Positions 48,144 through 56,342 of a stretch of 64,000 nucleotides of DNA are shown here, one piece after another. This DNA comes from an uncultured Pelagibacteraceae bacterium (GTDB taxonomy: Bacteria > Pseudomonadota > Alphaproteobacteria > Pelagibacterales > Pelagibacteraceae). Location of the stretch: NCBI GenBank assembly GCA_902582235.1, contig CACHQX010000001.1, positions 190,760 through 254,759 of the forward strand. Direction: 5' to 3'. A program made the translations under genes and the position numbers. Position 1 is the stretch's first letter. Every line of letters begins with the position of its first letter. A model generated the notes under the pieces. The model saw only the letters and a list, made by a program, of their open reading frames with translations, did not search any database and had not been told where the DNA came from.

Positions 48144-48402
48144 TTAGATCTATCTTTTTTACATCCGTTGAATCTATTGGAAAAAACTTGTCTTTAAATA
48201 TTTTTTCCTTTAATCCAATTAATCTTTCAGGTGTTGTTAAATAATCTCTTTCCAAAAGTAAAAAATCAAATTTCTCTTCTAAAATTTTCACTTCCTCCTC
48301 CAGTATAAAAATATTTTTTTCTAATTGCCTTGTAGACGATTTGACAATTGATGTTGTGATGATTAGACATACAACACAGAAAAAAATTATATATTTTTTC
48401 AT
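48136..48402 (-). CDS. ftsL: Cell division protein FtsL
   Basis: This small bitopic divisome protein has 88 aa with one N-terminal membrane helix (about residues 3-20) and a leucine-zipper-like coiled coil (about residues 27-60, LEKNIFILEEEVKILEEKFDFLLLERDYL). A short tail includes LTTPERLIGLKEKIF, similar to other alphaproteobacterial FtsL proteins. Sequence is weakly conserved in this family; position between rsmH (ATGA overlap) and ftsI is the main support. Confidence 0.85.
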   Translation of the reverse strand: MKKYIIFFCVVCLIITTSIVKSSTRQLEKNIFILEEEVKILEEKFDFLLLERDYLTTPERLIGLKEKIFKDKFFPIDSTDVKKIDLNE

Positions 48403-49403
48403 AATTTTTCAGAAAACCTTTCAATATTTAATAAATTTTTGTACCTCAAAAATACATTCTTATTATTTTCGTATATATCAATTTTTTTAATTGCTCTTAA
48501 TTTTGCAGATCTAGATGGTGGATTTAATTTTAATTCCTGAGAACCGGGGATGACAGGTTTTTTCGTTATAAGACTAAATGACATTTTTGTCGATTTTTTC
48601 TCTGGTAAGTAACGAGAGACTTTATCTTGTTTTGAAAGATGATTAAAAAAAAATTTACAAATTTTATCCTCTAAAGAATGAAACGAGACTGTTAATATGA
48701 CTCCATTTTTACTGACAATATTTGCAGATTCTTTTAAACCTCTGGTGAGTTCACTTATTTCTTTATTTACAAAAATTCTTAAAGCTTGGAAAACTTTAGT
48801 TGCTGGGTTTTTTTTTGTATAATATTTTTTTTTTGTTCTTTTAACTATAGTAACCAAATCCTGAGTATCTAAATTTTTTTTTTGTCGTTCTAATACAATT
48901 TTTTTGGCTATAAGTTTTGAATTTTTTTCTTCACCGAAATACTTAAAAATTTGCTCTAATTCTTTTTGATCTAACTTATTTATTACATCTTTGGCAGAAA
49001 AATCATTTAGCCCCATTTTCATATTAAGCTCACCTTTGCTATCAAATGATAGACCCCTTGAAAGATCTTTGATTTGATTTAGAGAGTAACCCAAATCAAA
49101 AACTATACCTTTGACCTCATCATCAATTTTCAAGTCCTTTATTTGGCTAAACTTTATATTGTGAAAATAAAATCTATCTTCAAATTTTTTTTTTAAATCT
49201 GATGCAATTTGTAAAGAGTTTTTATCTCTATCAATAGCTATTACTTTAGTGTTTGGGTATTCTAATATTTTTTTTGAGTAACCACCTTGACCAAATGTAC
49301 AATCTATAAAAGTGCCACCATTTTGAGGGGTAATAATATTTATAACTTCATTTAGAAGTACCGGATAATGTAAAGTTTTTTCCGGTAAAATAGTGGCACT
49401 CAT
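48399..49403 (-). CDS. rsmH: 16S rRNA m4C1402 methyltransferase
   Basis: RsmH (MraW) N4-methylates C1402 of 16S rRNA. The 334-aa product has HYPVLLNEVINII, the SAM motif FIDCTFGQGGYSKKIL (about residues 33-48), AIDRDKN, VKGIVFDLGYSLNQIKDLSRGLSF, NPATKVFQALRIFVNKE and VSFHSLEDKICKFFF, all family hallmarks. In most genomes rsmH follows mraZ directly; here ftsZ is inserted between them. Confidence 0.96.
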   Translation of the reverse strand: MSATILPEKTLHYPVLLNEVINIITPQNGGTFIDCTFGQGGYSKKILEYPNTKVIAIDRDKNSLQIASDLKKKFEDRFYFHNIKFSQIKDLKIDDEVKGIVFDLGYSLNQIKDLSRGLSFDSKGELNMKMGLNDFSAKDVINKLDQKELEQIFKYFGEEKNSKLIAKKIVLERQKKNLDTQDLVTIVKRTKKKYYTKKNPATKVFQALRIFVNKEISELTRGLKESANIVSKNGVILTVSFHSLEDKICKFFFNHLSKQDKVSRYLPEKKSTKMSFSLITKKPVIPGSQELKLNPPSRSAKLRAIKKIDIYENNKNVFLRYKNLLNIERFSEKL

Positions 49404-49421
49404 TTATTTTTTTGAAGACCA

Positions 49422-50864
49422 TTAATTTTTTTGTCTTCTTAAAAATGCTGGTATTTCTAGTTCGTCTTCTTCATCTGAATCGCTGTCCTCATTTATATTA
49501 GTCTCATGATCAGAGTTTATACTTTGTGTCTCGTCAAATAATTGAGGATCCTCTGCATCTAAATTGAAGTTTTCAAGTCCATTAGACTCATCTCCCGAAG
49601 TATTTACATCGTTATCGCTAAGTATCAGTTTTTCCTCCAACGAATTCTCCTCGTTTATGTTTTCACTTGTAATAGGATTTTCTACTGCCATTTTTTCATC
49701 GACCATAGAAGACATCAAATCATTTTCTGAGACTTTGATATCATTCGTCTCTATTTTCAATGCATTAGCTCCACTTGTGGATAATCCTTTATTCACTTCA
49801 TAAGAGTAATTTGGTCTTAAATTTGAAAAATCTGAATAACCTGGATTTCTGTTTTGTATTCTATGCACCATATTGATTACTGATTTCGATTCAGGTTGTT
49901 GCCCATCTAAAGAAGTTGCAACAATAGATACTCTCAATCTACCTTCTAAAGAAGGATCAATTATGCAGCCTTTAATAAATTCTACCTCAGGATCAACTTC
50001 AGATGTAATCTTTTTAACAACTTCATCAACTTCAAAAAGTGTTAAGTCTTTGCCACCAGTAATATTTATTAATAAACCTTTGGCACCCTTTAAAGAATAG
50101 TCATCAATTAAAGGATTGCTTATAGCTTGTTCGGCAGCATTGATAGCTCTGTTTTCTCCTTCAGCTTCACCAGTACCCATCATCGCTTTACCCATTGAAC
50201 TCATTATAGACTCTACATCCGCGAAGTCTAAATTGACTAGACCGGGACGTACCATTAAATCAGTTACACTTTGAACACCTTGTAAAAGCACGTCGTTTGA
50301 AAGTTCAAATGATTCTTCGAAAGTTGTCTTCTCATTTGCAATCTTAAATAAATTTTGATTTGGAACTACTATTATAGTATCTACGTGTTTTCTTAATTCC
50401 TCTAGACCTTGTTGGGCTCTTCTCATTCTAGATGAGCCTTCATATAAAAAAGGTAAGGTTACAACACCTACCGTAAGAATATTAAGTTCTTTTGCAGCTC
50501 GAGCAATTACATGAGCAGAACCAGTTCCTGTTCCACCGCCCATTCCTGCAGTTATAAAAACCATATTTGCACCTTGCAAACAATTTACTATTTCATTTAA
50601 TGACTCGTCAGCAGCAGCTTGACCAATATCAATTTTTGATCCAGCTCCTAGACCCTTTGTTAAATTTAAACCAATTTGTATTTTTGCCTTTGCTTTACTA
50701 TGGATTAAATCTTGTGCATCAGTATTAACCGCCACAAATTCAACCCCTTGAAGTCCACTCTCAATCATTTTATTAATTGCATTTCCTCCAGCGCCACCTA
50801 CACCTAAAACCAGTATTCTAGGTTTGAGCTCTTTTATCTCAGGTGTTTTAAAATTAATGGTCAT
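49422..50864 (-). CDS. ftsZ: Cell division GTPase FtsZ
   Basis: FtsZ is the tubulin homologue that forms the Z-ring. The 480-aa product has VLGVGGAGGNAINKM, the GTP-binding tubulin signature GGGTGTGSAHVIARAAKE, the synergy-loop segment LVNLDFADVESIMSSMGKAMMG, and a long acidic disordered linker (about residues 320-465). The chain ends with the partner-binding peptide DELEIPAFLRRQKN. A strong SD (AGAGGGGGG) precedes the ATG in the 16-bp gap after mraZ. Its position between mraZ and rsmH, about 14 kb from the ftsQ/mini-FtsA end of the cluster, is unusual, since ftsZ normally follows ftsA. Confidence 0.97.
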   Translation of the reverse strand: MTINFKTPEIKELKPRILVLGVGGAGGNAINKMIESGLQGVEFVAVNTDAQDLIHSKAKAKIQIGLNLTKGLGAGSKIDIGQAAADESLNEIVNCLQGANMVFITAGMGGGTGTGSAHVIARAAKELNILTVGVVTLPFLYEGSSRMRRAQQGLEELRKHVDTIIVVPNQNLFKIANEKTTFEESFELSNDVLLQGVQSVTDLMVRPGLVNLDFADVESIMSSMGKAMMGTGEAEGENRAINAAEQAISNPLIDDYSLKGAKGLLINITGGKDLTLFEVDEVVKKITSEVDPEVEFIKGCIIDPSLEGRLRVSIVATSLDGQQPESKSVINMVHRIQNRNPGYSDFSNLRPNYSYEVNKGLSTSGANALKIETNDIKVSENDLMSSMVDEKMAVENPITSENINEENSLEEKLILSDNDVNTSGDESNGLENFNLDAEDPQLFDETQSINSDHETNINEDSDSDEEDELEIPAFLRRQKN

Positions 50865-50880
50865 TATTCCCCCCTCTTTA

Positions 50881-51333
50881 TTAATTTATCTTTTTTTCCC
50901 ATTTAAGACTTGCCCTGTTTAAGTTTGATTTTTTGATAGCTTTTGCCTTAAATTTTTCAAATAATGTTGGTTCCCAAATTTGGAAGGTCTTGCCTAAACC
51001 AACAAATAAAATTCTTGTTTTAATTTTCGAATGTTGAAGAAGTTTTTTTGTTAAAGATATCCTGCCCTCTGTATCAAAAATTAAATTCACACTTTCAGAT
51101 AAAATTGAAGTAGCAAAATAATCCTTTTTTTCTTCAAATGGATTTAAGTTATCAATTGCATCTGATATTTTTTCAATTCGATCTTGAGGCCAAGCTTCTA
51201 AGCATTGTTGATTAAATGAAGGAAAACAAATTATACTATTAAATCCCAAACTGGACAAATGTGATCTAAATTGTGCAGGCACAGATACCCTTCCTTTTTT
51301 GTCTATATTGTTTTCGTACGTCGATAAAAACAT
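50881..51333 (-). CDS. mraZ: MraZ, DNA-binding regulator of the division/cell-wall cluster
   Basis: MraZ is an AbrB-like transcription factor that represses its own dcw operon. I take the ATG at 51333 (MFLSTYENNIDKKGRVSVPAQFR), as homologues begin this way, giving 150 aa; the track start at 51351 adds six residues and would crowd the repeat array. The two DxxxR half-domains are visible as DKKGRVSVPAQFR and DTEGRISLTKKLL. Three TGGG repeats spaced 10 bp apart lie immediately upstream. It is the first gene of the cluster, followed directly by ftsZ. Confidence 0.9.
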   Translation of the reverse strand: MFLSTYENNIDKKGRVSVPAQFRSHLSSLGFNSIICFPSFNQQCLEAWPQDRIEKISDAIDNLNPFEEKKDYFATSILSESVNLIFDTEGRISLTKKLLQHSKIKTRILFVGLGKTFQIWEPTLFEKFKAKAIKKSNLNRASLKWEKKIN

Positions 51334-51352
51334 AATCCATAATTGACCCATT

Positions 51353-51376
51353 TGGGTATTTATGGGAATATATGGG
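51353..51376 (+). promoter_or_regulatory. Putative MraZ operator: three TGGG direct repeats at 10-bp period
   Basis: TGGG occurs at 51353, 51363 and 51373, each followed by six bases, so the period is exactly 10 bp. In E. coli MraZ is known to bind TGGGN repeats separated by 5 bp, the same period. Here the repeats read on the plus strand, opposite to mraZ transcription, and begin 20 bp before the preferred ATG. The spacing and place make autoregulation likely; binding is not shown by sequence. Confidence 0.65.
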
Positions 51377-51456
51377 TTTTTTATGCAACCGTCAATACTT
51401 ATAATTTTAGCCCGATATCGAGATGGAACATTTGAGAAACAAAATTTTAGTGATTT

Positions 51457-51806
51457 GCTAGATAAGCTATAAGCCGGGTTCTGTCATTTAAACTTATCAT
51501 TTATCTAGGCCTTAAGTCGCCTTAAGGCTCAAGCAACTAACCCTGATGACTAGCCAAAGACCGCTTTTAGTTTTCACAATGTCATCTCTACTCAGTTTTG
51601 CTCCCAGTGGGGTTTTCCATGCGTTATCTGTTACCAGACAACCGGTGTGCTCTTACCACACCTTTTCACCCTTGCCTTGATGAGGCGGTTTATTTTCTGT
51701 GGCACTATCCCTAGGGTTTCCCCCGCCAGTCGTTAACTGGCACTGTGTCTTTGTAGAGCCCGGACTTTCCTCTTTAAAAATTAAAGCGATAAGTCACTTA
51801 TCTAGC
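51457..51806 (-). ncRNA. rnpB: RNase P RNA (bacterial type A)
   Basis: This is the catalytic RNA for tRNA 5'-end maturation. On the minus strand the terminal P1 helix is a perfect 10-bp match, GCTAGATAAG (5') with CTTATCTAGC (3'). The universally conserved blocks GAGGAAAGTCCGGGCTC near the 5' end, GGGGGAAACCCTAGGGATAGTGCCACAG in the core and ACAGAACCCGGCTTA near the 3' end are all present. About 350 nt is typical. It lies upstream of mraZ on the same strand; ends are set by P1 and may be off by a few bases. Confidence 0.95.
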
Positions 51807-51843
51807 AATTCGTTTTTTACAGTAATTTAGGGATTATACAATC

Positions 51844-52572
51844 TTAATTTAATCCGCGTTTTATAAGGTTTTTTGCTATTTCCAAACACTCATTATCAAT
51901 TTTTCCATTAATTATTTTTGACCTAAATCTTCTTTGAAAAGCTTTAATAACAGACTTAGAATTTTTGGCCTTTTTATTTATGAGGCAGTAACCTATTTTT
52001 TTAAGATAAAGATTGAAAAGCTTTTTGTTTTTTTTTGAAACTTCAATATCTTTAAATTTAAGATATTTTTTAGGCAAATTATACCAAATACCTATTTTAT
52101 ATTTAGCTAAATATTTCCATGGAAATTTTTCTCCAGGGTCTTTTTTTCTATTGGGCGCAATATCAGAATGACCCAAGAAATTCTTACTTTTAATGTTATA
52201 TTTTTTTTTTAAAATTTTTGATAATATTAAAAGACTCTTGATCTGTTTTGTTGAAAATTTTTCATATTTATTAGTGTGGCCAGAGTTTTGAATCTCAATA
52301 CCTATTGATCTACTATTTAAATTTTTATGACTCTTCCAACATGACAAACCCGCATGCCAAGCAACAAATTTGTCAGGGACCATATTAATAACTGTTCCAT
52401 CTCTTTTGATGAAATAGTGACAACTTACCTTTGAGCTTTTATTAGCCAGTCTCTCAATTGCCTTTTTTTCAGATACCATTCCAGTATAATGATAAATAAC
52501 GTAAACAATCCCCTTTGATGATCTCTTAAATTCGTCAAAATTTATTGAATAATTTTGTTTAAAAATTTCCAT
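51844..52572 (-). CDS. N-acetylmuramoyl-L-alanine amidase (AmiD/AmpD type, Amidase_2)
   Basis: This zinc amidase cleaves the MurNAc-L-Ala bond. The 242-aa product has the Amidase_2 fold with zinc ligands in YVIYHYTG (His), LGHSDIAPNRKKDPGEKFPW (His and Asp) and the substrate-side SRSIGIEIQNSGH. The last about 60 residues (SKSVIKAFQRRFRSKIINGKIDNECLEIAKNLI) look like a PG-binding domain, giving the AmiD layout. No signal peptide or lipobox is visible at the chosen start, so it may act on cytoplasmic anhydro-muropeptides like AmpD. It lies next to rnpB. Confidence 0.87.
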   Translation of the reverse strand: MEIFKQNYSINFDEFKRSSKGIVYVIYHYTGMVSEKKAIERLANKSSKVSCHYFIKRDGTVINMVPDKFVAWHAGLSCWKSHKNLNSRSIGIEIQNSGHTNKYEKFSTKQIKSLLILSKILKKKYNIKSKNFLGHSDIAPNRKKDPGEKFPWKYLAKYKIGIWYNLPKKYLKFKDIEVSKKNKKLFNLYLKKIGYCLINKKAKNSKSVIKAFQRRFRSKIINGKIDNECLEIAKNLIKRGLN

Positions 52573-52647
52573 TTATGCCTATTTATTAAGGTTTTTTTGA
52601 CAAATTTCTGATTTACTTTGCACTAAGATATAATATACAGAATTTAA

Positions 52648-53421
52648 ATGAATAGAATAATTGTAACATTATTTACGGTTTTATTAATTCAATTGCTAGT
52701 TGTAACAAAGACTTTTAGCGATGAAGGTGAAGTTAAGGACTGTTTTGAAAAGCTTAATAGAGCTACATTTGCCTTAAATATGGGTTTAGATAAAGTGATT
52801 TTTAAACCTATATCTAAAGGGTATAGAAAGCTTCCTTCTCCGATAAGAACTGGAACAGGTAACGCTTTAAACAATTTATCAAATTTAATCACGATCCCAA
52901 ATAATATTTTACAAGGTGATTTTGGATCTGCCGCAAACAATAGTGCTAGACTTTTAATTAACACTACACTTGGTATAGCTGGTATTTTTGATCCAGCTAA
53001 TTCATTTGGATTTGAAAAAACAGAAAAAGAGGATTTTGGACAAACGCTAGGAGTAATGGGAGTTGGGGAAGGTTGTTACTTAGTTTTGCCAGTATTAGGT
53101 CCAACTACTATCAGAGATACTGTCGGATCTCTCGTTGCAATGAATGGTGGGGACGTATGGCATAATATTACTGTGAGAGATGACGAGGAGTATGTAAAGG
53201 AATTTAAGGAGTCCGATTATTGGGCCTCGAGAGTTACGTCAGGTGTAAATTTCAGAGCTAAAAATTTAGAGGCATTTGATGCTATGGAAAGAAATTCAGT
53301 TGACTTATACGCAACAGTAAGAAGTTTGTACTTACAAGATAGAAAGAAAAAAATTAATAATTCGAGTGAGAAAACTGAAGCCATGGATGATGGCGACTGG
53401 GATACTCTAGAAAATCAATAA
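52648..53421 (+). CDS. mlaA: MlaA/VacJ-family outer-membrane lipid-transport protein
   Basis: MlaA is the outer-membrane component that removes phospholipids from the outer leaflet. The 257-aa product has an N-terminal signal peptide (about residues 1-24), then the family core FEKLNRATFALNMGLDKVIFKPISKGY, NALNNLSNLITIPNNILQGDFGSAANNSARLLINTTLGIAGIFDPA, EDFGQTLGVMGVGEGCYLVLPVLGPTTIRDTVG. It has no Cys at the cleavage site, so it is not an obvious lipoprotein, unlike E. coli MlaA. It is followed 12 bp later by mlaC, a common alphaproteobacterial pairing; the ABC components are not in the window. Confidence 0.92.
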   Translation: MNRIIVTLFTVLLIQLLVVTKTFSDEGEVKDCFEKLNRATFALNMGLDKVIFKPISKGYRKLPSPIRTGTGNALNNLSNLITIPNNILQGDFGSAANNSARLLINTTLGIAGIFDPANSFGFEKTEKEDFGQTLGVMGVGEGCYLVLPVLGPTTIRDTVGSLVAMNGGDVWHNITVRDDEEYVKEFKESDYWASRVTSGVNFRAKNLEAFDAMERNSVDLYATVRSLYLQDRKKKINNSSEKTEAMDDGDWDTLENQ

Positions 53422-53433
53422 AACTTTAAAAGT

Positions 53434-54027
53434 ATGAAGATTTTGAAAAACGTTTTTGTTTCAATCTTAATTTTATTTTTTTTAACAAATAGCTCATGGT
53501 CAAAAAGTGCTTCGGAATTTATTAGTTCCGTAACAATTGAAGCATCAAATATTCTTTCTAGTAAGTTAACCGATGAAGAAAAAATTGTACAATTAAAAAA
53601 AATTGGTGAAAATGCAGTTGATGTAGATGGAGTTGGTCTTTATACTTTAGGTAAGTATAGAAAAACTCTTACTGAAAATCAAAAAAAACAATACAAAGAA
53701 CTTTTTAGAAACTATTTTCTAAAGAGTTTTGCAGGCCGTTTAGTAGGTTATTCAGATGCGAAAATAGCCGTTCTATCCGAAGAGATCAAAAATGAGAAAT
53801 ATACAATTGTGAATACAAAATTAATTGGAACATCAGATAGACCAGAGGTCAAAATAGATTGGAGAGTATACACAAAAGATCCTGAAAATCCTTTAATCAG
53901 AGACTTATCTATAGAGGGGGTAAGTCTAGCTCGAGCTCAAAAGGAAGAGTTTAATTCTATAATATCAAACAATAACGATAATATTGAAGCTTTGTTTGAA
54001 AATCTTAATAAGTTCTTAGAAAATTAA
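53434..54027 (+). CDS. mlaC: MlaC/Ttg2D-family periplasmic phospholipid shuttle
   Basis: MlaC carries phospholipid between the MlaA complex and the inner-membrane MlaFEDB transporter. The 197-aa product has a signal peptide (about residues 1-23, ending SSWS) and the family segments LGKYRKTLTENQKKQYKELFRNYFLKSFAGRLVGY, VKIDWRVYTKDPENPLIRDLSIEGVSLARAQKEEFNSII. Size and order are as in MlaC. It forms a two-gene unit with mlaA, ending just before the convergent tRNA gene. Confidence 0.92.
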   Translation: MKILKNVFVSILILFFLTNSSWSKSASEFISSVTIEASNILSSKLTDEEKIVQLKKIGENAVDVDGVGLYTLGKYRKTLTENQKKQYKELFRNYFLKSFAGRLVGYSDAKIAVLSEEIKNEKYTIVNTKLIGTSDRPEVKIDWRVYTKDPENPLIRDLSIEGVSLARAQKEEFNSIISNNNDNIEALFENLNKFLEN

Positions 54028-54035
54028 AGTTTGGT

Positions 54036-54112
54036 TGGTGGGCCCGCCAGGACTCGAACCTGGGACCAATACATTATGAGTGTACTGCTCTAACCAACTG
54101 AGCTACAGGCCC
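54036..54112 (-). tRNA. tRNA with CAT anticodon (elongator Met or lysidine-type Ile2)
   Basis: A 77-nt cloverleaf with encoded CCA is on the minus strand. The acceptor GGGCCTG pairs with CGGGCCC (one U-G). D-arm GCTC/GAGC has loop AGTTGGTTA. Anticodon stem GTACA/TGTAT holds the loop CTCATAA, so the anticodon is CAT. The T-arm CCAGG-TTCGAGT-CCTGG is canonical. It is not the initiator, because the anticodon stem lacks the three G-C pairs. The variable loop TGGTC and CTCATAAT context resemble E. coli tRNA-Ile2, but elongator Met cannot be excluded. Confidence 0.9.
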
Positions 54113-54160
54113 TTACTAACATTTTTACCTCTTTTTTCTTTTCTATTCAAGAAATGAAGG

Positions 54161-54235
54161 TGGTGGGCCGTGTTGGTTACGCTCCAACTACCCCTGCAAT
54201 GTCAATGCAGTACTCTACTATTGAGCTAACGGCCC
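54161..54235 (-). tRNA. tRNA-Val (GAC) with non-canonical T-loop and D-loop
   Basis: A 75-nt cloverleaf with encoded CCA is on the minus strand. The acceptor GGGCCGT/ACGGCCC is perfect, D-stem GCTC/GAGT has loop AATAGTA, and anticodon stem CTGCA/TGCAG holds TTGACAT, giving anticodon GAC. The T-stem GTTGG/CCAAC is perfect, but the T-loop is AGCGTAA instead of TTCGANN: T54, psi55 and A58 are replaced by A, G and U. The D-loop has A in place of G18 while G19 and C56 remain. All stems pair, so it reads as an intact gene, not a decayed one. It is 48 bp from the CAT tRNA. Confidence 0.88.
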
Positions 54236-54257
54236 GAAAATTAAAATACTTATATCA

Positions 54258-55520
54258 TTAATTTTTTTTAAAAAAAATATTAGTTTCCTTATTTATTGCA
54301 TACATTAATGAGAAATTAATCATAAATAATGTAATATTAAAATTATTAAAAAAAGATCCACTTGGTAAAATTGGAACAAAATTTATTAGTAAAAATATAA
54401 GGCACCCTGCCTGAATATAATTCCTTGTATCTATTATTTTTCTTATCAATCTAAAAGCAAGGTAGAAAATTATTCCCATGATAATTATTGTGCCGACAAT
54501 GCCATGCTCAGACAACATCTCAATATAGATTTGATGAGGATGAGTTAAACAATAATACTCATTATGAATTGAATTTTTATCAGTATCGCATGTTTCAACT
54601 CTGTAATTTTTATTACCTACTCCAAACCAAGGGTTGTTTTTAAAAACATAAAATCCTGACTTATATAATTTTATATAAAGACTATTATTTAAAAACTTTT
54701 CTCTTTCATCTTTTGTATTTATTTTTATGTATAGCTGATCAATGTACCTATATTTGACATAATCTGAGAAATTTACAGTTAATAGGAAAATTATAAAAAG
54801 TGTTGAGAAAACTAAAATTTTGTCTCTTAATTTTACGTAATCAATTATTGAAATGAAAATGGAAAATCCTATCAAAGCTTTTAAACCATTAGATCTTTCG
54901 CCTGTAACCATTACTCCAACTAAACAAAAAAAAATAATAAGGAATCCAAGCAGTTTTAATATCTTTTTCGATTTTAAAAAATTTAATACAAATCCTACAA
55001 CTATAAAAGAGAAACCACATAAAAATGCTCCAGGGATTGGTTCTGTTTTAAAAAAACTTACAACTCTATAACCTCGAGTTTGGGCATTAATAGCATTTTC
55101 TATTCCTCCAAAACCTAAAATATTACTCCCAGTAAATCTTTCGATATAAACGTCAATCAGTACTACGAAGAATATTATGCTCCAAATTTTTAGAATGCTT
55201 AAATTTTTCTCATTAATAAAAAAAAGATAGTTTATCATTAGAAAGAATAAGATAAATCTTACAAAACCAAAGTTTCTGTAAATTCCCGACATTATATCGT
55301 TTGAGATAAGAGAATTAAATACAAGATACAAATTGAGAATAATTAAAAGTAAAACTGGTTTAAAATCGTAAATTCTAATATCATTTTTAATAAAATAAAT
55401 TAATATAAAGCATAGACCAAATAACACAGTATTAATCAGTGAAACACTTGAGCCTAAAATTATTGAGATAGGCAAGAAAGATAATAATACTGTTGGAATA
55501 ATTATTTTTATATTATTCAT
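54258..55520 (-). CDS. O-antigen ligase/polymerase-like membrane protein (Wzy_C family)
   Basis: This 420-aa polytopic protein has about ten to twelve hydrophobic helices and one large periplasmic loop. The loop contains GFYVFKNNPWFGVGNKNYRVE and CLTHPHQIYIEMLSEHGIVGTIIIMGIIFYLAF. The pattern NPWxGxGxxN...H(P/N)xxxxxxxExGxxG is that of the WaaL/Wzy_C family, which joins or polymerises lipid-linked glycan. It overlaps the methyltransferase gene upstream by 8 bp and is the first glycan gene beyond the tRNA pair. Ligase versus polymerase cannot be decided from sequence. Confidence 0.85.
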   Translation of the reverse strand: MNNIKIIIPTVLLSFLPISIILGSSVSLINTVLFGLCFILIYFIKNDIRIYDFKPVLLLIILNLYLVFNSLISNDIMSGIYRNFGFVRFILFFLMINYLFFINEKNLSILKIWSIIFFVVLIDVYIERFTGSNILGFGGIENAINAQTRGYRVVSFFKTEPIPGAFLCGFSFIVVGFVLNFLKSKKILKLLGFLIIFFCLVGVMVTGERSNGLKALIGFSIFISIIDYVKLRDKILVFSTLFIIFLLTVNFSDYVKYRYIDQLYIKINTKDEREKFLNNSLYIKLYKSGFYVFKNNPWFGVGNKNYRVETCDTDKNSIHNEYYCLTHPHQIYIEMLSEHGIVGTIIIMGIIFYLAFRLIRKIIDTRNYIQAGCLIFLLINFVPILPSGSFFNNFNITLFMINFSLMYAINKETNIFFKKN

Positions 55521-56217
55521 GTTTTAATTTAAACTTTTCACACTTAATTCTTTTTGATTTATGAACTGTCAATTTATTTTCTTTGATGACAGACAATCTT
55601 TCGAAAATATTATAAAAAAAGTCTGGTCTTATTGTATCGAAAATAATTTTTGTATTTTCTTTTGAAACAGAATTTAAATAACTAGAGTAAAAATTAAAGT
55701 CATAGTGATAATCAAGCGAGTATAAAGAAATTATTAAATCGTAATTTTTTAATGGAAAGTTTTTTTTGTCAAAATCATAAATTTTATATTGGTTATCATT
55801 GATGCCATTAAGATTAAAAAATTCTTTTGTTGTTGATAAATTGTTATAGGCTTCATTATTTTTATAATCCCATCCATATTTTATTTTATTTGAAACATAG
55901 TTTTTTTCTATTAAATCTATTTTTGTATTAGGAAATTTTTTTAAAATATAAAGCTCTAGACCACCTATTCCTCCTCCAATACTTAAAATTTGTTGTCCAT
56001 CTACTAAGAAACCTTTAATGTTCTCATATTCGTCATTTATAAGTTTGGAATATTTTCCTGATACCTTTATCGTATCTATCAAATATTTTGAAAAAATTTT
56101 TGAAAATAGGTATCTTCCAAATAATTTTCTTATCCTCATTAAAAATTGGTTTGCAAGTTCTATTCTTTGTAGAACCGCTAACTGCGCAATATCTCTTGTA
56201 AATTTAAGTTTTTCCAT
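55513..56217 (-). CDS. Class I SAM-dependent methyltransferase
   Basis: This 234-aa protein has a methyltransferase core with motif I QQILSIGGGIGGLELYILKKF (about residues 74-94), the acidic end of strand 2 in IDLIEKNYVSNKIKYGW, and YDLIISLYSLDYHYDFNFY at the motif IV position. A helical N-terminal region of about 70 residues precedes it. The GGG-rich motif I and the Leu-Tyr-Ser-Leu-Asp segment resemble putative sugar O-methyltransferases. It is co-transcribed with the O-antigen ligase-like gene; the acceptor is unknown. Confidence 0.75.
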   Translation of the reverse strand: MEKLKFTRDIAQLAVLQRIELANQFLMRIRKLFGRYLFSKIFSKYLIDTIKVSGKYSKLINDEYENIKGFLVDGQQILSIGGGIGGLELYILKKFPNTKIDLIEKNYVSNKIKYGWDYKNNEAYNNLSTTKEFFNLNGINDNQYKIYDFDKKNFPLKNYDLIISLYSLDYHYDFNFYSSYLNSVSKENTKIIFDTIRPDFFYNIFERLSVIKENKLTVHKSKRIKCEKFKLKHE

Positions 56218-56342
56218 TTTGAATTTTGGTTTAAATATAATTGTTTACATTAAATAACATAATTTATATGTAAATTTACTAAGTAATATAATTTATTTTA
56301 ATGTATTTTATATGTTATCTTGCAAAATTATAGGAGTTTAAA

